Shown: positions 36,819 through 46,643, numbered from the stretch's first letter. The stretch is 57,681 nucleotides of DNA from Lachnospiraceae bacterium (GCA_017634975.1 JAGBMJ010000071.1:1-57681), one strand, 5' to 3'. The notes: generated by a model from the sequence alone, not told the origin. Numbers and translations: made by a program.

Positions 36819-38072
36819 TTACTCTACCGTCACCGGATTTTCATCTACCACCCACGGAAGGCCATATTTATTGAGTGCTTCCATATACGGATCCGGATCG
36901 AACTCCTCTACATTGAAGACGCCCGGCTTACTCCATGTACCGCCGGCTACCATCGCCGTACCGATCATTGCCGGTACACCGGTGGTGTAGCTGACTGCCT
37001 GCGCGCCGGTCTCTTTGTAGCTCTCCTGATGATCGCATACATTGTAGATGTAGATCGTCTTTTCCTTGCCATCCTTCACACCGGTGAAGATACAGCCGAT
37101 ATTGGTCTTGCCCACCGTACGCGGTCCTAAGGATGCCGGATCCGGTAACAGTGCCTTTAAGAATTTGATCGGCACGATCTGGTGTCCTTCAAACTCTACC
37201 GGTGTGGTCCCCAGCATGCCTACATTCTGCAGGCAGTTCATATGCGTCAGATAGCTCTGTCCAAAGGTCATGAAAAAGCGGATACGCTTCACCCCCGGAA
37301 TATTCTTTGCCAGCGACTCGATCTCTTCGTGATGCAGCAGGTACATGTCCTTCTTTCCAACCTGTGCGAAATCATATTCTCTCTTGATCTCCATCGGCTT
37401 GGTCTCTACCCAGTGACCGTTCTCCCAGTAGGAACCGTTAGCGGATACCTCACGCAGGTTGATCTCCGGATTAAAGTTGGTCGCAAACGGATAGCCATGA
37501 TCACCACCGTTGCAGTCGAGAATATCGATATAATGGATCTCATCAAAGTAATGCTTCAGTGCATACGCGGAATATACCTGCGTGACACCCGGATCAAAGC
37601 CGGTACCCAAAAGAGCTGTAAGACCTGCTTTCTTGAACTTCTCATCATAAGCCCACTGCCAGCTGTAATCAAAATATGCAGTGAAGCCTTTTTCCTTGCA
37701 GCGCTTCTCATAGATCGCGCGCCACTCCGGATCGTCCGTATCCTCTGCCTCGTAATTTGCGGTATCCACATAATTTGCTCCGCATTCCAGGCAGGCATCC
37801 ATAATGGTCAGATCCTGATACGGCAGCGCCACATTCAATACCGTATGCGGCTGAAACTCCTTCATCAGTTTTACAAGCGAATCAAAACTGTCCGCGTCCA
37901 CCGTTGCTGTACTCAGCTTTGCTTTTGTCTTGTCCTTTAACTTTGCTACCAGTGCATCACACTTGGAAACAGTTCTGCTGGCGATGCAGATCTCCGTAAA
38001 TACGGGATTCTCACAACATTTGTGGATTGCCACCGTTGCCACGCCGCCGCAGCCGATTACCAATAATTTCAT
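36819..38072 (-). CDS. Carboxy(nor)spermidine dehydrogenase (saccharopine dehydrogenase family)
   Basis: A 417-aa NAD(P)-dependent enzyme with the N-terminal nucleotide loop LLVIGCGGVATVA and the saccharopine-dehydrogenase-like GTGFDPGVTQVYSAYA region. It should condense putrescine with aspartate semialdehyde to carboxyspermidine, the substrate for NspC. The ATG at 38072 has GGGAGG 10 bases away; an in-frame codon seven residues upstream is not favoured. It is the third gene of speA-speE-CASDH. A lysine-metabolism role is possible for the family but unlikely in this context. Confidence 0.92.
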   Translation of the reverse strand: MKLLVIGCGGVATVAIHKCCENPVFTEICIASRTVSKCDALVAKLKDKTKAKLSTATVDADSFDSLVKLMKEFQPHTVLNVALPYQDLTIMDACLECGANYVDTANYEAEDTDDPEWRAIYEKRCKEKGFTAYFDYSWQWAYDEKFKKAGLTALLGTGFDPGVTQVYSAYALKHYFDEIHYIDILDCNGGDHGYPFATNFNPEINLREVSANGSYWENGHWVETKPMEIKREYDFAQVGKKDMYLLHHEEIESLAKNIPGVKRIRFFMTFGQSYLTHMNCLQNVGMLGTTPVEFEGHQIVPIKFLKALLPDPASLGPRTVGKTNIGCIFTGVKDGKEKTIYIYNVCDHQESYKETGAQAVSYTTGVPAMIGTAMVAGGTWSKPGVFNVEEFDPDPYMEALNKYGLPWVVDENPVTVE

Positions 38073-38171
38073 CTCTTCGATACCTCCCGGCATATATTCT
38101 GTTCCTTGCGAAAAACCTCAGAACCATCATAAAAAAATATTATCATTTTGACTGTAAAAATTCAAGAAGTG

Positions 38172-39041
38172 TCACAGTGCCGTATTTCTTCCTTCTTCTA
38201 CTTCCAGCAGGTCTTCCACATACCGCGGCAGCATAAAAGCTCCCATATGCAGATTGGTCGTGTAATACCACGTCTTGATATGTCTGGCGTTCCAGCGCGC
38301 CGCATCGAAATCATGCAGCGGATGATATTTCTTGCTGGCAAAACCAAAGAGCCAGTATCCTGCAGAACTGGTCGGAATGTGCGCCTGATATACACGGCTG
38401 ATCGGAAAACTGCGAAACGCTTTGCGGTGCATCGCCCGGCAGGCATCTTCGTCCTCATCAAAGAACGGACTGCCATGCTGGTACACCATGATGCCGTCTT
38501 CCTTGAGTGCCTTGTAGCAGGATCCGTAAAACTCCTTGGTAAACAGTCCCGCTGTGTGTCCCAGCGGATCCGTTGAATCGTTGATGATCAGATCGTACTC
38601 ATCCATCTTGCCACGCAGAAAACGCAGGCCGTCACGGTAATGCAGCTTTACACGCGGATCGTCCAGACCGCATGCATTGTCCGGGAAAAACTCACGGCAG
38701 ACCTTTACGAACAGCTCATCCGGTTCCACCACATCGATCTCTTCGATCTCTTCGTAATGGCCGAGCTCTCTTGCCACGCCGCCGTCACCGCCACCGATCA
38801 CCAGCACCTTCTTTACATTCGGATGCACCGCCATCGGAACATGCACGATCATCTCATCATAGGTAAACTCGTCCTTCTCGGAAAAGATCACGCTGCCGTC
38901 CGATGTAAGGAAGCGTCCGAACTCGATGGAATCAAATACATCGATCCGCTGAAAGTCACTCGTACCGGAAAACAGCTGTTTCTCTACACGAATCGACATC
39001 TTCACATTGTCGGTATGCATTTCGGAAAACCAGAAATTCAA
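38172..39041 (-). CDS. speE: Spermidine synthase family aminopropyltransferase
   Basis: A 289-aa protein with the spermidine-synthase core: VLVIGGGDGGVARE (nucleotide site), VVEPDEL (usual EID becomes EPD) and DLIINDSTDP (catalytic Asp retained). The start is TTG at 39041 with a strong GGGGAGG seven bases away. It lies between speA and the carboxyspermidine dehydrogenase. No SpeD gene (SAM decarboxylase) is in the window, and spermidine can be made by the carboxyspermidine route, so its true substrate pair is uncertain. Confidence 0.88.
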   Translation of the reverse strand: MNFWFSEMHTDNVKMSIRVEKQLFSGTSDFQRIDVFDSIEFGRFLTSDGSVIFSEKDEFTYDEMIVHVPMAVHPNVKKVLVIGGGDGGVARELGHYEEIEEIDVVEPDELFVKVCREFFPDNACGLDDPRVKLHYRDGLRFLRGKMDEYDLIINDSTDPLGHTAGLFTKEFYGSCYKALKEDGIMVYQHGSPFFDEDEDACRAMHRKAFRSFPISRVYQAHIPTSSAGYWLFGFASKKYHPLHDFDAARWNARHIKTWYYTTNLHMGAFMLPRYVEDLLEVEEGRNTAL

Positions 39042-39043
39042 TT

Positions 39044-39060
39044 TATACCTCCCCTCATCC
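39044..39060 (-). repeat. Partial family A repeat carrying the speE ribosome site
   Basis: Minus strand GACGGATGAGGGG runs straight into the Shine-Dalgarno GGGGAGG of speE. The same GCTGACGGATGAGGGG (16 bases) lies just upstream of the galK ribosome site. Confidence 0.6.
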
Positions 39061-39095
39061 GTCAGCTTCTCACGTAAAACCGTGAATCCTCCGGA

Positions 39096-40547
39096 CTATT
39101 CGATCAAAACATTCAGCTTCTCCAGGGAACCGTCTTCCGGCCCCTGCATCGAGCAGCCCTTTTCTTTTGCATATAATGTATAATCGATGATCTCATTGGT
39201 GATCATCTCACCGGGTGCGAGGATCGGGATCCCCGGCGGATAACACATAACAAACTCGCCGCAGATACGTCCTGCCGTTTCCCGGATCGGCACCAGTTCC
39301 TTTTCCGCATAAAAAGCCTTCTGCGGAGTCGCTGCCACGATCGGTGCGATATATTCCGCATTGTGCAGTCTGGAGGTCGGTTTTGACCACAGACGCTTGA
39401 TGTCCTCCAATGCCCCCACCAGACGCTCAATCTCCTGGATGCGGTCGCCGATGGAAATGTACGCCAGGATATTTCCGATATCGCCAAACTCGATCTGGAT
39501 ATCGTATTCATCGCGGAGCAGATCATAGACTTCAATGCCCGTCAGGCCGATATCCCTTGTATAGACCGAAAGCTTCGTCACATCATAATCGTATATGCTG
39601 CCGCCGTTTACCAGATCTTTCCCGTAGGCATAATATCCGCCGATGGAATTGATCTCGCTGCGTGCGTATTCCGCCATATCTTTTACTTTTTCAAAAGACT
39701 CGCGTCCGCGCAGTGCCAGGTTTCGCCGGGAGATATCCAGACTGGAAAGCAGCAGATAGCTTGCGCTGGTCGTCTGTGTCAGGTTGATGATCTGCTCCAC
39801 ATAACGGCTGTTTACCTCCGGTCCGAGCAGCAGGATGGAGCTCTGCGTCAGGCTGCCACCGGATTTATGCATACTTACGGCTGCCATGTCCGCACCGGCT
39901 TCCATCGCCGATACCGGAAGTGTCTCGTCAAAATACAGATGGGTTCCGTGGGCTTCATCCACCAGCGCCATCATGCCATGTTCATGTGCCAGTTTTACGA
40001 TGGCGCGCAGATCCGAGCAGATCCCGTAATAGGTGGGATTATTTACAAATACTGCCGATGCATCCGGATGCTGCAGAATGGCCTGTTCCACCTGGGACAG
40101 TTCCATACCGAGAGCGATACCGATGTGATTGTCCACCTCGGGATTCACATATACCGGTTCTGCGCCACACAATACCAGCGCATTGATCACGCTGCGGTGA
40201 ACATTACGCGGCAGGATGATCTTATCCCCTGCCTTGCAGGCCGTGAGCACCATACTCTGCACTGCAGAGGTAGTACCGCCTACCATAAAGTATGCATGGT
40301 CCGCGCCAAATGCATCTGCTGCCAGCTGCTCCGCTTCATAGATCACGGAAACCGGATGGCAGAGATTGTCCAGCGGTTTCATGGAATTGACATCCAGACC
40401 GACACACTTTTCCCCCAGTAGTGTCACCAGTTCCGGGTTGCCGCGTCCCCGCTTGTGTCCCGGTACATCAAAAGGAACGACACGCTGCTTACGGAAGCGT
40501 TCCAATGCCTCATATAAAGGTGCCGATTTCTGCTTTTCGATATCCAT
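39096..40547 (-). CDS. speA: Arginine decarboxylase, fold I PLP enzyme (Orn/Lys/Arg decarboxylase family)
   Basis: A 483-aa short-form member of the Orn/Lys/Arg decarboxylase family. PLP site SMHKSGGSLTQ (Lys228) and VDEAHG (198-202) are clear, as is FDVPGHKRG near the N-terminus. Arginine is the likely substrate because agmatine deiminase and N-carbamoylputrescine amidase are encoded nearby; lysine or ornithine cannot be excluded from sequence. The ATG at 40547 follows GAGGGAG. It is the first gene of speA-speE-CASDH. Confidence 0.9.
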   Translation of the reverse strand: MDIEKQKSAPLYEALERFRKQRVVPFDVPGHKRGRGNPELVTLLGEKCVGLDVNSMKPLDNLCHPVSVIYEAEQLAADAFGADHAYFMVGGTTSAVQSMVLTACKAGDKIILPRNVHRSVINALVLCGAEPVYVNPEVDNHIGIALGMELSQVEQAILQHPDASAVFVNNPTYYGICSDLRAIVKLAHEHGMMALVDEAHGTHLYFDETLPVSAMEAGADMAAVSMHKSGGSLTQSSILLLGPEVNSRYVEQIINLTQTTSASYLLLSSLDISRRNLALRGRESFEKVKDMAEYARSEINSIGGYYAYGKDLVNGGSIYDYDVTKLSVYTRDIGLTGIEVYDLLRDEYDIQIEFGDIGNILAYISIGDRIQEIERLVGALEDIKRLWSKPTSRLHNAEYIAPIVAATPQKAFYAEKELVPIRETAGRICGEFVMCYPPGIPILAPGEMITNEIIDYTLYAKEKGCSMQGPEDGSLEKLNVLIE

Positions 40548-40610
40548 GCCTTATTTACTCCCTCTACGGAACTGCCGCAGATCAACTCCGTCATTTCGCA
40601 ACCATTCCTA

Positions 40611-40639
40611 AAACAAGGCAGGTACCAAAAGTCCCTGCC
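40611..40639 (-). terminator. Hairpin after the GH2 gene, inside the speA leader
   Basis: Minus strand stem GGCAGGGAC / GTACCTGCC followed by TTGTTTT. It ends transcripts from the galactan operon, but it also lies downstream of the speA promoter, so it may act as an attenuator for speA. Confidence 0.65.
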
Positions 40640-40660
40640 TCGTCATCCAACATTGCTATC

Positions 40661-40689
40661 TTTATATCATATTCTTACTGAAAATACAA
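40661..40689 (-). promoter_or_regulatory. Promoter of speA-speE-CASDH
   Basis: Minus strand: -35 TTGTAT (40684-40689), 17-base spacer, -10 TATAAA (40661-40666). It lies 23 bases after the GH2 stop codon and upstream of the hairpin. Confidence 0.6.
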
Positions 40690-40711
40690 TGCTTTTGTAT
40701 GGATCTCCCGA

Positions 40712-43156
40712 TCACTCTGTTCGTATCGTAAACTCCACGGTTTCCTGCGTTTTTTCCTGAAATCCCCAGCCCTCCGGGAGCGAGATCGTGAGCTTTGCGG
40801 CTCCTGCCACCCCGGTGGTCTTTACGTAGGTTCCGCCCATACCGCCCGCCATAAAGGCCGCTTTGGGTCCGATGATCTCAAGAGGTCCTTCTACCGTAAG
40901 CGGAAGCGGCGTCGCAAAATACGGTGCCACGTTGCCGTACTCGTCACACACGCGGATGCGGACACTCGCCACATCATAGGTTTCGGCATCCTTAAGCTCC
41001 GTATTGTCCACGCGCACATCCAGGCGCAGCTGTCCGAGTGTGGACTTCACTTTGGTACGCACCACCTTTCCGTCCTTGATCGCCTCAAAACGGAAACTTC
41101 TGGCCCTGCCGCCCCAGTTGCTCACATATTTGCCATGCAGTGCGATGACATCCTCCCACTTCATGCGATAGACTGCCAGCGAACGCAACAGCTTCATTTT
41201 GATCTCTGCAGGGACATGATTCACACCATACTGCGTCATATAATGGATCGCCGCTTTGACCACCATACTCTGATGCTCCCCGAAACCTTCTTCCCGCTTC
41301 AGATCGTCTCCCACAAAATCATCGATCAGAATAGGCGGATGCCGCAGCGCTCCGTACTTCGGGTCTCCTGTAACGTATTCTTTCAGGATCTCATCATTCC
41401 GGTACATCCGTACACTGTCCGCATTGGTAAAAATGTAGATCGCCCCTCTGGTCCCTCCCGGGAAGTCTCCGATGTCCATCGTGGACGAGATCTCCAGCAC
41501 CGGCCGGACATTCTGCTGGGAAGCATACACATACGCCGCCAGCTTGGGATTACGGAACATATCCATCACACCGTGATAACAGATGCGGTCACCGCTTCCG
41601 AAATCCCTGTGCGTATTGTAATCAAACATGCACCAGCCGAAACTTCCGGCAATATCTTTTTCCTTCCGTACCGCATTCACGACTGCCGCATGACGCAGGG
41701 CATGCTCCAGACGATGCTGCTCGCAGTCAAAGCTCTTGGTCGGGAACATATGCCCACCGTATTCCGTGACCAGATATGGCTTGGAGGTGTCCGGTGTGAT
41801 CGCTGCTTTTTTATCACAGCCCTGGTTGGTACCGTCATGTACAAAATCATTATAGGTATAGACATCCTCCAGCAGATGGCTTTTTTTCAGAAAACGTACA
41901 CCGCCGGTCGGACGGTCGGCATCCAGCTCATGTGCGACGGCATTGGTGCGTTCGTACAGCGCATCATCATCTCCGGATTCGTTGATGCGCACCCCCCACA
42001 GGATGATCGACGGATGGTTGCGATACTGGATGACCATTTCTTCCACATTTTTGATCACCTGCTCTTTCCATTCCGCATCGCCCACATACTGCCAGCCTGG
42101 GATCTCGGTAAATACCAGTAGTCCCAGTTCATCACAGCGCCGGATAAAATGCTGCGACTGTGGATAGTGCGAAGTACGGACCGCATTCACGCCCAGATCA
42201 AAACGCAGGATCTCCGCATCCAGCTTCTGCACGGATGCCGGCATCGCATATCCCACATATGCATAACTCTGATGGCGGTTCAATCCGCGGATCTTGAGCT
42301 TACGTCCGTTCAGATGATACCCGTCCTCACGAAATTCCGAACGACGAAATCCGAAACTGTCTTCCACGCAGTCGAGCTCTTTTTCCTTTTGGAACAGCTG
42401 CATCGTCACATCGTAAAAATACGGTGCGGTCACATCCCACAGACGCGCATCCGTGATCTCCGCCTCAAGCACTCTCGCATACGGCATGGTCTGCTCCGCG
42501 ACAAGGATCCCGCTCTGGTGCTCGCTGATCCTGAGTTTTACACAAAGGTCCTCCGTATCCTCTTCTCCCGCATCCAAAACCGTCTCGATCATAAGAGATC
42601 CATGGAAGCGATAATCCCGGATCTCATGCGTCAGGATCACACCCTGCGGTTCCATCGGACGCAGATGCATATCCTGAATACGGATCTGCTCTTTCACCTC
42701 CAGAAATACTTCCCGATAGATACCGCCGTAGGTCATATAATCGATCACATTTCCGAAGGGCGGGATGTTCTGGCATTCCCTGCTGTCCGCTTTCACGACC
42801 AGGATATTGTCTTCGCCGTAGCGCAGTTCATGCGTCAGTTCCACCGTAAATGCCGTGTAGCCGGAATGATGCTCTGCCACCTGCACACCGTTCAGATATA
42901 CGTATGCGCTGTGTGCCACTGCCATAAAGGTCAGAAAGACACGCTTTCCTTCCCATTCCTTTTCCGCTTTGATCACACGCCGGTAACCGCTCACCATCTG
43001 GTAGATCGCATCATCAAAATAATGGAACGGTGTTTCTTTTACGGTATGTGGAATGCGTACCTGCACACAATCGCCCTTGTAGTCTTTCTTATGCAGTTCT
43101 TCTGTATAAGTCTCGGTAAACTGCCAGTCATTGTTCAGCCAAATCTTATTATGCAT
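40712..43156 (-). CDS. GH2 beta-galactosidase
   Basis: An 814-aa GH2 enzyme with the N-terminal sugar-binding fold, an Ig-like domain, a TIM barrel and a C-terminal extension. The acid/base Glu is in WGVRINESG and the nucleophile Glu in LVTEYGG. No signal peptide, so it is cytosolic, where it would release galactose from imported galacto-oligosaccharides. The ATG at 43156 follows AGGAG; the upstream in-frame extension overlaps galK and is rejected. It is the last gene of the galactan operon, 47 bases after galK. GH2 also contains other activities, but context favours beta-galactosidase. Confidence 0.88.
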   Translation of the reverse strand: MHNKIWLNNDWQFTETYTEELHKKDYKGDCVQVRIPHTVKETPFHYFDDAIYQMVSGYRRVIKAEKEWEGKRVFLTFMAVAHSAYVYLNGVQVAEHHSGYTAFTVELTHELRYGEDNILVVKADSRECQNIPPFGNVIDYMTYGGIYREVFLEVKEQIRIQDMHLRPMEPQGVILTHEIRDYRFHGSLMIETVLDAGEEDTEDLCVKLRISEHQSGILVAEQTMPYARVLEAEITDARLWDVTAPYFYDVTMQLFQKEKELDCVEDSFGFRRSEFREDGYHLNGRKLKIRGLNRHQSYAYVGYAMPASVQKLDAEILRFDLGVNAVRTSHYPQSQHFIRRCDELGLLVFTEIPGWQYVGDAEWKEQVIKNVEEMVIQYRNHPSIILWGVRINESGDDDALYERTNAVAHELDADRPTGGVRFLKKSHLLEDVYTYNDFVHDGTNQGCDKKAAITPDTSKPYLVTEYGGHMFPTKSFDCEQHRLEHALRHAAVVNAVRKEKDIAGSFGWCMFDYNTHRDFGSGDRICYHGVMDMFRNPKLAAYVYASQQNVRPVLEISSTMDIGDFPGGTRGAIYIFTNADSVRMYRNDEILKEYVTGDPKYGALRHPPILIDDFVGDDLKREEGFGEHQSMVVKAAIHYMTQYGVNHVPAEIKMKLLRSLAVYRMKWEDVIALHGKYVSNWGGRARSFRFEAIKDGKVVRTKVKSTLGQLRLDVRVDNTELKDAETYDVASVRIRVCDEYGNVAPYFATPLPLTVEGPLEIIGPKAAFMAGGMGGTYVKTTGVAGAAKLTISLPEGWGFQEKTQETVEFTIRTE

Positions 43157-43203
43157 TTTTTTATCTGCTCCTTCTTCCCTTGTGATGCCTGCATTTTCAA
43201 ATA

Positions 43204-44475
43204 TCAGATCACGCGCATTCCGCCGCAGCTGCGGATCCACAGCACACTGCATGCCCCGTTTCCGAACACTGCATCCATCTGTGCCTTATACGCATCCACC
43301 AGATCCTCCGGTACCCATGCCTGCATCGTTCCGGCAAAACCTCCACCGTGCACTCTTGCCGCTCCGCGGCCCTGCAATACCATTTCCGCCAGCTGCAGTG
43401 CAACGGATACATTCTGATGCGCGACATCATGATTGGTATAGACATTCTGCAAAAACTGAAACGACGAAGCACCGGATGCGGATACCGCCTGCAGGAAAGC
43501 TTCCACATCATCTTTTTTCAGTGCCTGCACTTCCTTCTGTACCCGTTTGTTTTCTTCATAAAAATGTAGGGCACGGAGTACGGCACGGTCTCCGCATTTT
43601 TCCCGCAGAACGCTGATGTTCTTCACCACTTCCTCTTCACCCACTTCATGCAAAACGTTCTTTCCGAAATATTCTGCCACGGAACGCATCTCCGCCGGTA
43701 CTGCCGCATAATCCGGTGTCAGATCTGCATGCGATCCCTTAGTATCGGTGATACACAGATGATATCCCCTGGCTGCAAAATCATAATCCACTTTTTCAAA
43801 CTGCGGTTTTTCCGGATCTGCAAAATCGATATGCACCAGACTGCCGACAGAGCAGGCCATCTGATCCATCAATCCGCAGGGTTTTCCGAAATAGACATTC
43901 TCCGCATACTGTCCGATCTTTGCGATCTCTACCGCCGAAACAGAACCGTCATTATAGAGATAGGAAAAAATATTCCCGAGCAGGGTTTCAAATGCCGCCG
44001 AGGAAGAAAGCCCCGCACCGATCAGCACATCACTGGTCACATAAGCCTTGAAACCGCCGACCTTAAATCCCCGTTCCTTCATCCCCGCTGCAACACCGCG
44101 GATCAGGGATGCGGTCGTATTCTTCTCTTCTTCCTTTACGGCAAGATCTGCAGCATCGATCTGCAGCAGCGGATCCTCCCCCGACACAAGCGAGATCCGG
44201 CCATCCTCCGTTGCGGCTACGATCGCGATCGCATCTTTGTTGATCGAAGCCGCCAGCACTTCTCCATGCTGATGATCCGTGTGATTGCCTCCGATCTCCG
44301 TACGCCCCGGCGCGGAAAAGATCGAAAGATCCTGCAGGCCGAACTCTTTTTCAAAAGACCGTATTGCCTTCTGATAACGGTCTTTCTGAAGATCCGCCTC
44401 GCCAAAATAGAAATCATGAAAGAAGGACTGCAGTCCGTCCTGTTCTATGTAGTTACGTAGTTCTGTAATATTCAT
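43204..44475 (-). CDS. galK: Galactokinase
   Basis: A 423-aa GHMP kinase that phosphorylates galactose with ATP. GRTEIGGNHTDH (sugar signature), GAGLSSSAA (ATP loop) and VHGGGFAG are all present. The ATG at 44475 follows GGAGG; the GTG-led extension upstream comes from repeat DNA. It lies between the GH53 galactanase and the GH2 enzyme. No galT or galE is in the window. Confidence 0.95.
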   Translation of the reverse strand: MNITELRNYIEQDGLQSFFHDFYFGEADLQKDRYQKAIRSFEKEFGLQDLSIFSAPGRTEIGGNHTDHQHGEVLAASINKDAIAIVAATEDGRISLVSGEDPLLQIDAADLAVKEEEKNTTASLIRGVAAGMKERGFKVGGFKAYVTSDVLIGAGLSSSAAFETLLGNIFSYLYNDGSVSAVEIAKIGQYAENVYFGKPCGLMDQMACSVGSLVHIDFADPEKPQFEKVDYDFAARGYHLCITDTKGSHADLTPDYAAVPAEMRSVAEYFGKNVLHEVGEEEVVKNISVLREKCGDRAVLRALHFYEENKRVQKEVQALKKDDVEAFLQAVSASGASSFQFLQNVYTNHDVAHQNVSVALQLAEMVLQGRGAARVHGGGFAGTMQAWVPEDLVDAYKAQMDAVFGNGACSVLWIRSCGGMRVI

Positions 44476-44491
44476 ATCGATACCTCCGTGC

Positions 44492-44527
44492 CCCCTCATC
44501 CGTCAGCTTTCCCCCCGAGGGGAGAAA
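44492..44527 (-). repeat. Partial family A repeat upstream of galK
   Basis: Minus strand: CCCCTC..GGGGGG hairpin part followed by GCTGACGGATGAGGGG, ending next to the galK Shine-Dalgarno. Confidence 0.6.
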
Positions 44528-44546
44528 CCATGTTTTTTTGAGACAA

Positions 44547-46595
44547 TTATTTGTATAGTTCTACGTCATCGATGGTGCCCCAGCCTTTGGCGGCGCCCTG
44601 TACGGAGATCCCGACGATGATCTCATCGCCTGCCTTCATAGACAGATCCGGCAGCGTTATCTTCTTCCAGCTTCTCCATCCGTCCAAAGCTACCGGTTCC
44701 GAAACAAATTCCTCATCTCCGTTCTTTACGAATACACATACTTTCTGATCCGGTCCCATATCGCCGCCCTGAACATTCGCACACGCCGTATACATTCCGT
44801 CTGCCGGTACCGTAACGCTCTGGTACACATCAAAGTCGATCGCCTCGGTGGAGTAAAAATGGAATGCATATTCATCCGACAGTGCATCCGCCGCCTTCTT
44901 CTGGATATCCGTCGTATCACCGGCTCCTCGGTCCTCTACCTGCCAGACCGAAGGATCCGTTTCATCAAATCCCGGATCGGACAGATAATTGACATTCATC
45001 ACCTTTACGGTGGCCGTCACTTCCGCGCCGTTTTCCAACGTTCCCGTTACAGTATAGAGATTACCGGTATCCACATCAATCGCCGCCAGCTCTTCTTCGC
45101 TCCACTCGACTTTCATCGTACCGCTTACGGACGGATCATTGTAAGAGACACCGATCTCTTCCGGCAGTTCGATCGTTTCACCGATCCCGCTTTCTATATA
45201 CACCTCTTCATAGGCTAGTGGCTGCAATGGAGCATCCGTTCCGTGATATACCCATTTGAATACATTCAGTGACGGTAATGCTTTTCCCGAAAAATCAAAC
45301 ATTGCCTGATTGTCCCACGATGATCCGCCGAAATATTTTCCGGCATCCTGCGGATCGTACCCGGAAGCATAGGAACTTGCCCAGCCGGATCCGTGTTCTT
45401 CCCAGATGGCTTTGTTGCTGTCATAATCACTGCCGACCGGTACCCACGCACCTTCCCAGTAGAATACACCAAGCGCGCCCGCTTCACCGGCATACGACAT
45501 AATGTCGCGGATCATCTTTGCCTGCCCCTGCGAATCTGCCGGATAGCCGGTCAATGCTTCTTCCGCAGCTACACTGTTGCCGAAGTTGTCACCATCCTCA
45601 TCGGTCGAAAGATATGCCGTCTCCAGCACACAGGTCTCTACGCCGTAGTGCGTACGAATATCCTTCAGTACATCCCGCATGTTTTCCATTGTACCATGCC
45701 AGTACGGATAATAGGAAATACCAAATACATCATAATCCACATCGTGCGATTTCAGCTGTTCTGCTTTTTTCATCGTACCGGCTGCATCATCCACCTGCGT
45801 ATAATGAATGGCGATTTTAATATCCGACGAGGTTTCGATGCTGAATCTCCGCACCGCCCCGGAAGCGGAAGCCAGCAATGACATCTTATCATCATCGTCA
45901 TACACGCCGCACATACCGTTATTGATCTCGTTTCCGATCTGCACCATACCGATATTGGCGCCGCCTTCGTAGATCGTCTTCAGACTCTGATACGTAAATT
46001 CATCAATCAGCGCTGCCTTTTCCGCCACATCTTTTCTGGCCCATTCCGTCGGAGCATACTGCTTGTTCGGATCCGCCCAGAAATCGGAATAGTGAAAATC
46101 CACCAGCAGCTTCATCCCATGTTCCGCCGCACGTCTACCCAGCTGTACTGCTTTTTCCACATCGCAGTTACCGCCGCCGTATCCGTTGCCATCCGCATCA
46201 TACGGGTGATTCCAGATCCGCACGCGGATATAATTGATACCGGCATCTGCCAGGATCTCAAAGAGATCCCGTGCATTGCCGTCTTCGTCATAATACACGA
46301 CACCGCTTTCTTCTTCCGCGATCAGAGAAGAAATATCCATACCGCGAATAAAATCCTGCGAAAGTCCGTTGACCGGCTCCACAAAGATCTCTGCGGTTTC
46401 TTTTTCCGTCGGAAGTGCAGAAGAATAGGCCCCCCAGATCTCCAGATACGGTGCTTTGCCGCTGTCACTTACCGGTTCCGCGGGAATCTCCTGCCCGTTC
46501 ATTGCCTGGGGATGGACGTCCGTTTTTCCGCATGCGGTAACTGCCATAAGCAATGCCACTGCAGTTCCTTTAATATACAGAGAGCCTTTTCGCAT
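44547..46595 (-). CDS. GH53 endo-beta-1,4-galactanase lipoprotein with galactan-binding C-terminus
   Basis: A 682-aa surface lipoprotein (lipobox VTAC, Cys22). The GH53 domain (about 78-455) has the acid/base Glu223 (QIGNEINNG) and nucleophile Glu325 (VLETAYL). An Ig-like bacterial domain follows (about 465-545), then a beta-sandwich (about 548-682) that fits a CBM61-type galactan-binding module. It cuts beta-1,4-galactan, the pectin side chain, on the cell surface and supplies oligosaccharides to the ABC importer encoded upstream. The ATG at 46595 follows AAAGGAG. Confidence 0.93.
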   Translation of the reverse strand: MRKGSLYIKGTAVALLMAVTACGKTDVHPQAMNGQEIPAEPVSDSGKAPYLEIWGAYSSALPTEKETAEIFVEPVNGLSQDFIRGMDISSLIAEEESGVVYYDEDGNARDLFEILADAGINYIRVRIWNHPYDADGNGYGGGNCDVEKAVQLGRRAAEHGMKLLVDFHYSDFWADPNKQYAPTEWARKDVAEKAALIDEFTYQSLKTIYEGGANIGMVQIGNEINNGMCGVYDDDDKMSLLASASGAVRRFSIETSSDIKIAIHYTQVDDAAGTMKKAEQLKSHDVDYDVFGISYYPYWHGTMENMRDVLKDIRTHYGVETCVLETAYLSTDEDGDNFGNSVAAEEALTGYPADSQGQAKMIRDIMSYAGEAGALGVFYWEGAWVPVGSDYDSNKAIWEEHGSGWASSYASGYDPQDAGKYFGGSSWDNQAMFDFSGKALPSLNVFKWVYHGTDAPLQPLAYEEVYIESGIGETIELPEEIGVSYNDPSVSGTMKVEWSEEELAAIDVDTGNLYTVTGTLENGAEVTATVKVMNVNYLSDPGFDETDPSVWQVEDRGAGDTTDIQKKAADALSDEYAFHFYSTEAIDFDVYQSVTVPADGMYTACANVQGGDMGPDQKVCVFVKNGDEEFVSEPVALDGWRSWKKITLPDLSMKAGDEIIVGISVQGAAKGWGTIDDVELYK

Positions 46596-46643
46596 CCGTT
46601 TCTTCTCCTTTGTTTCCTGCGTTTCCGCAACTCTTTCTGACAG

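Noticed and set aside
43157-43252. N-terminal extension of the GH2 enzyme
   Set aside because: It overlaps galK and lacks a ribosome site; the ATG at 43156 fits the family start.
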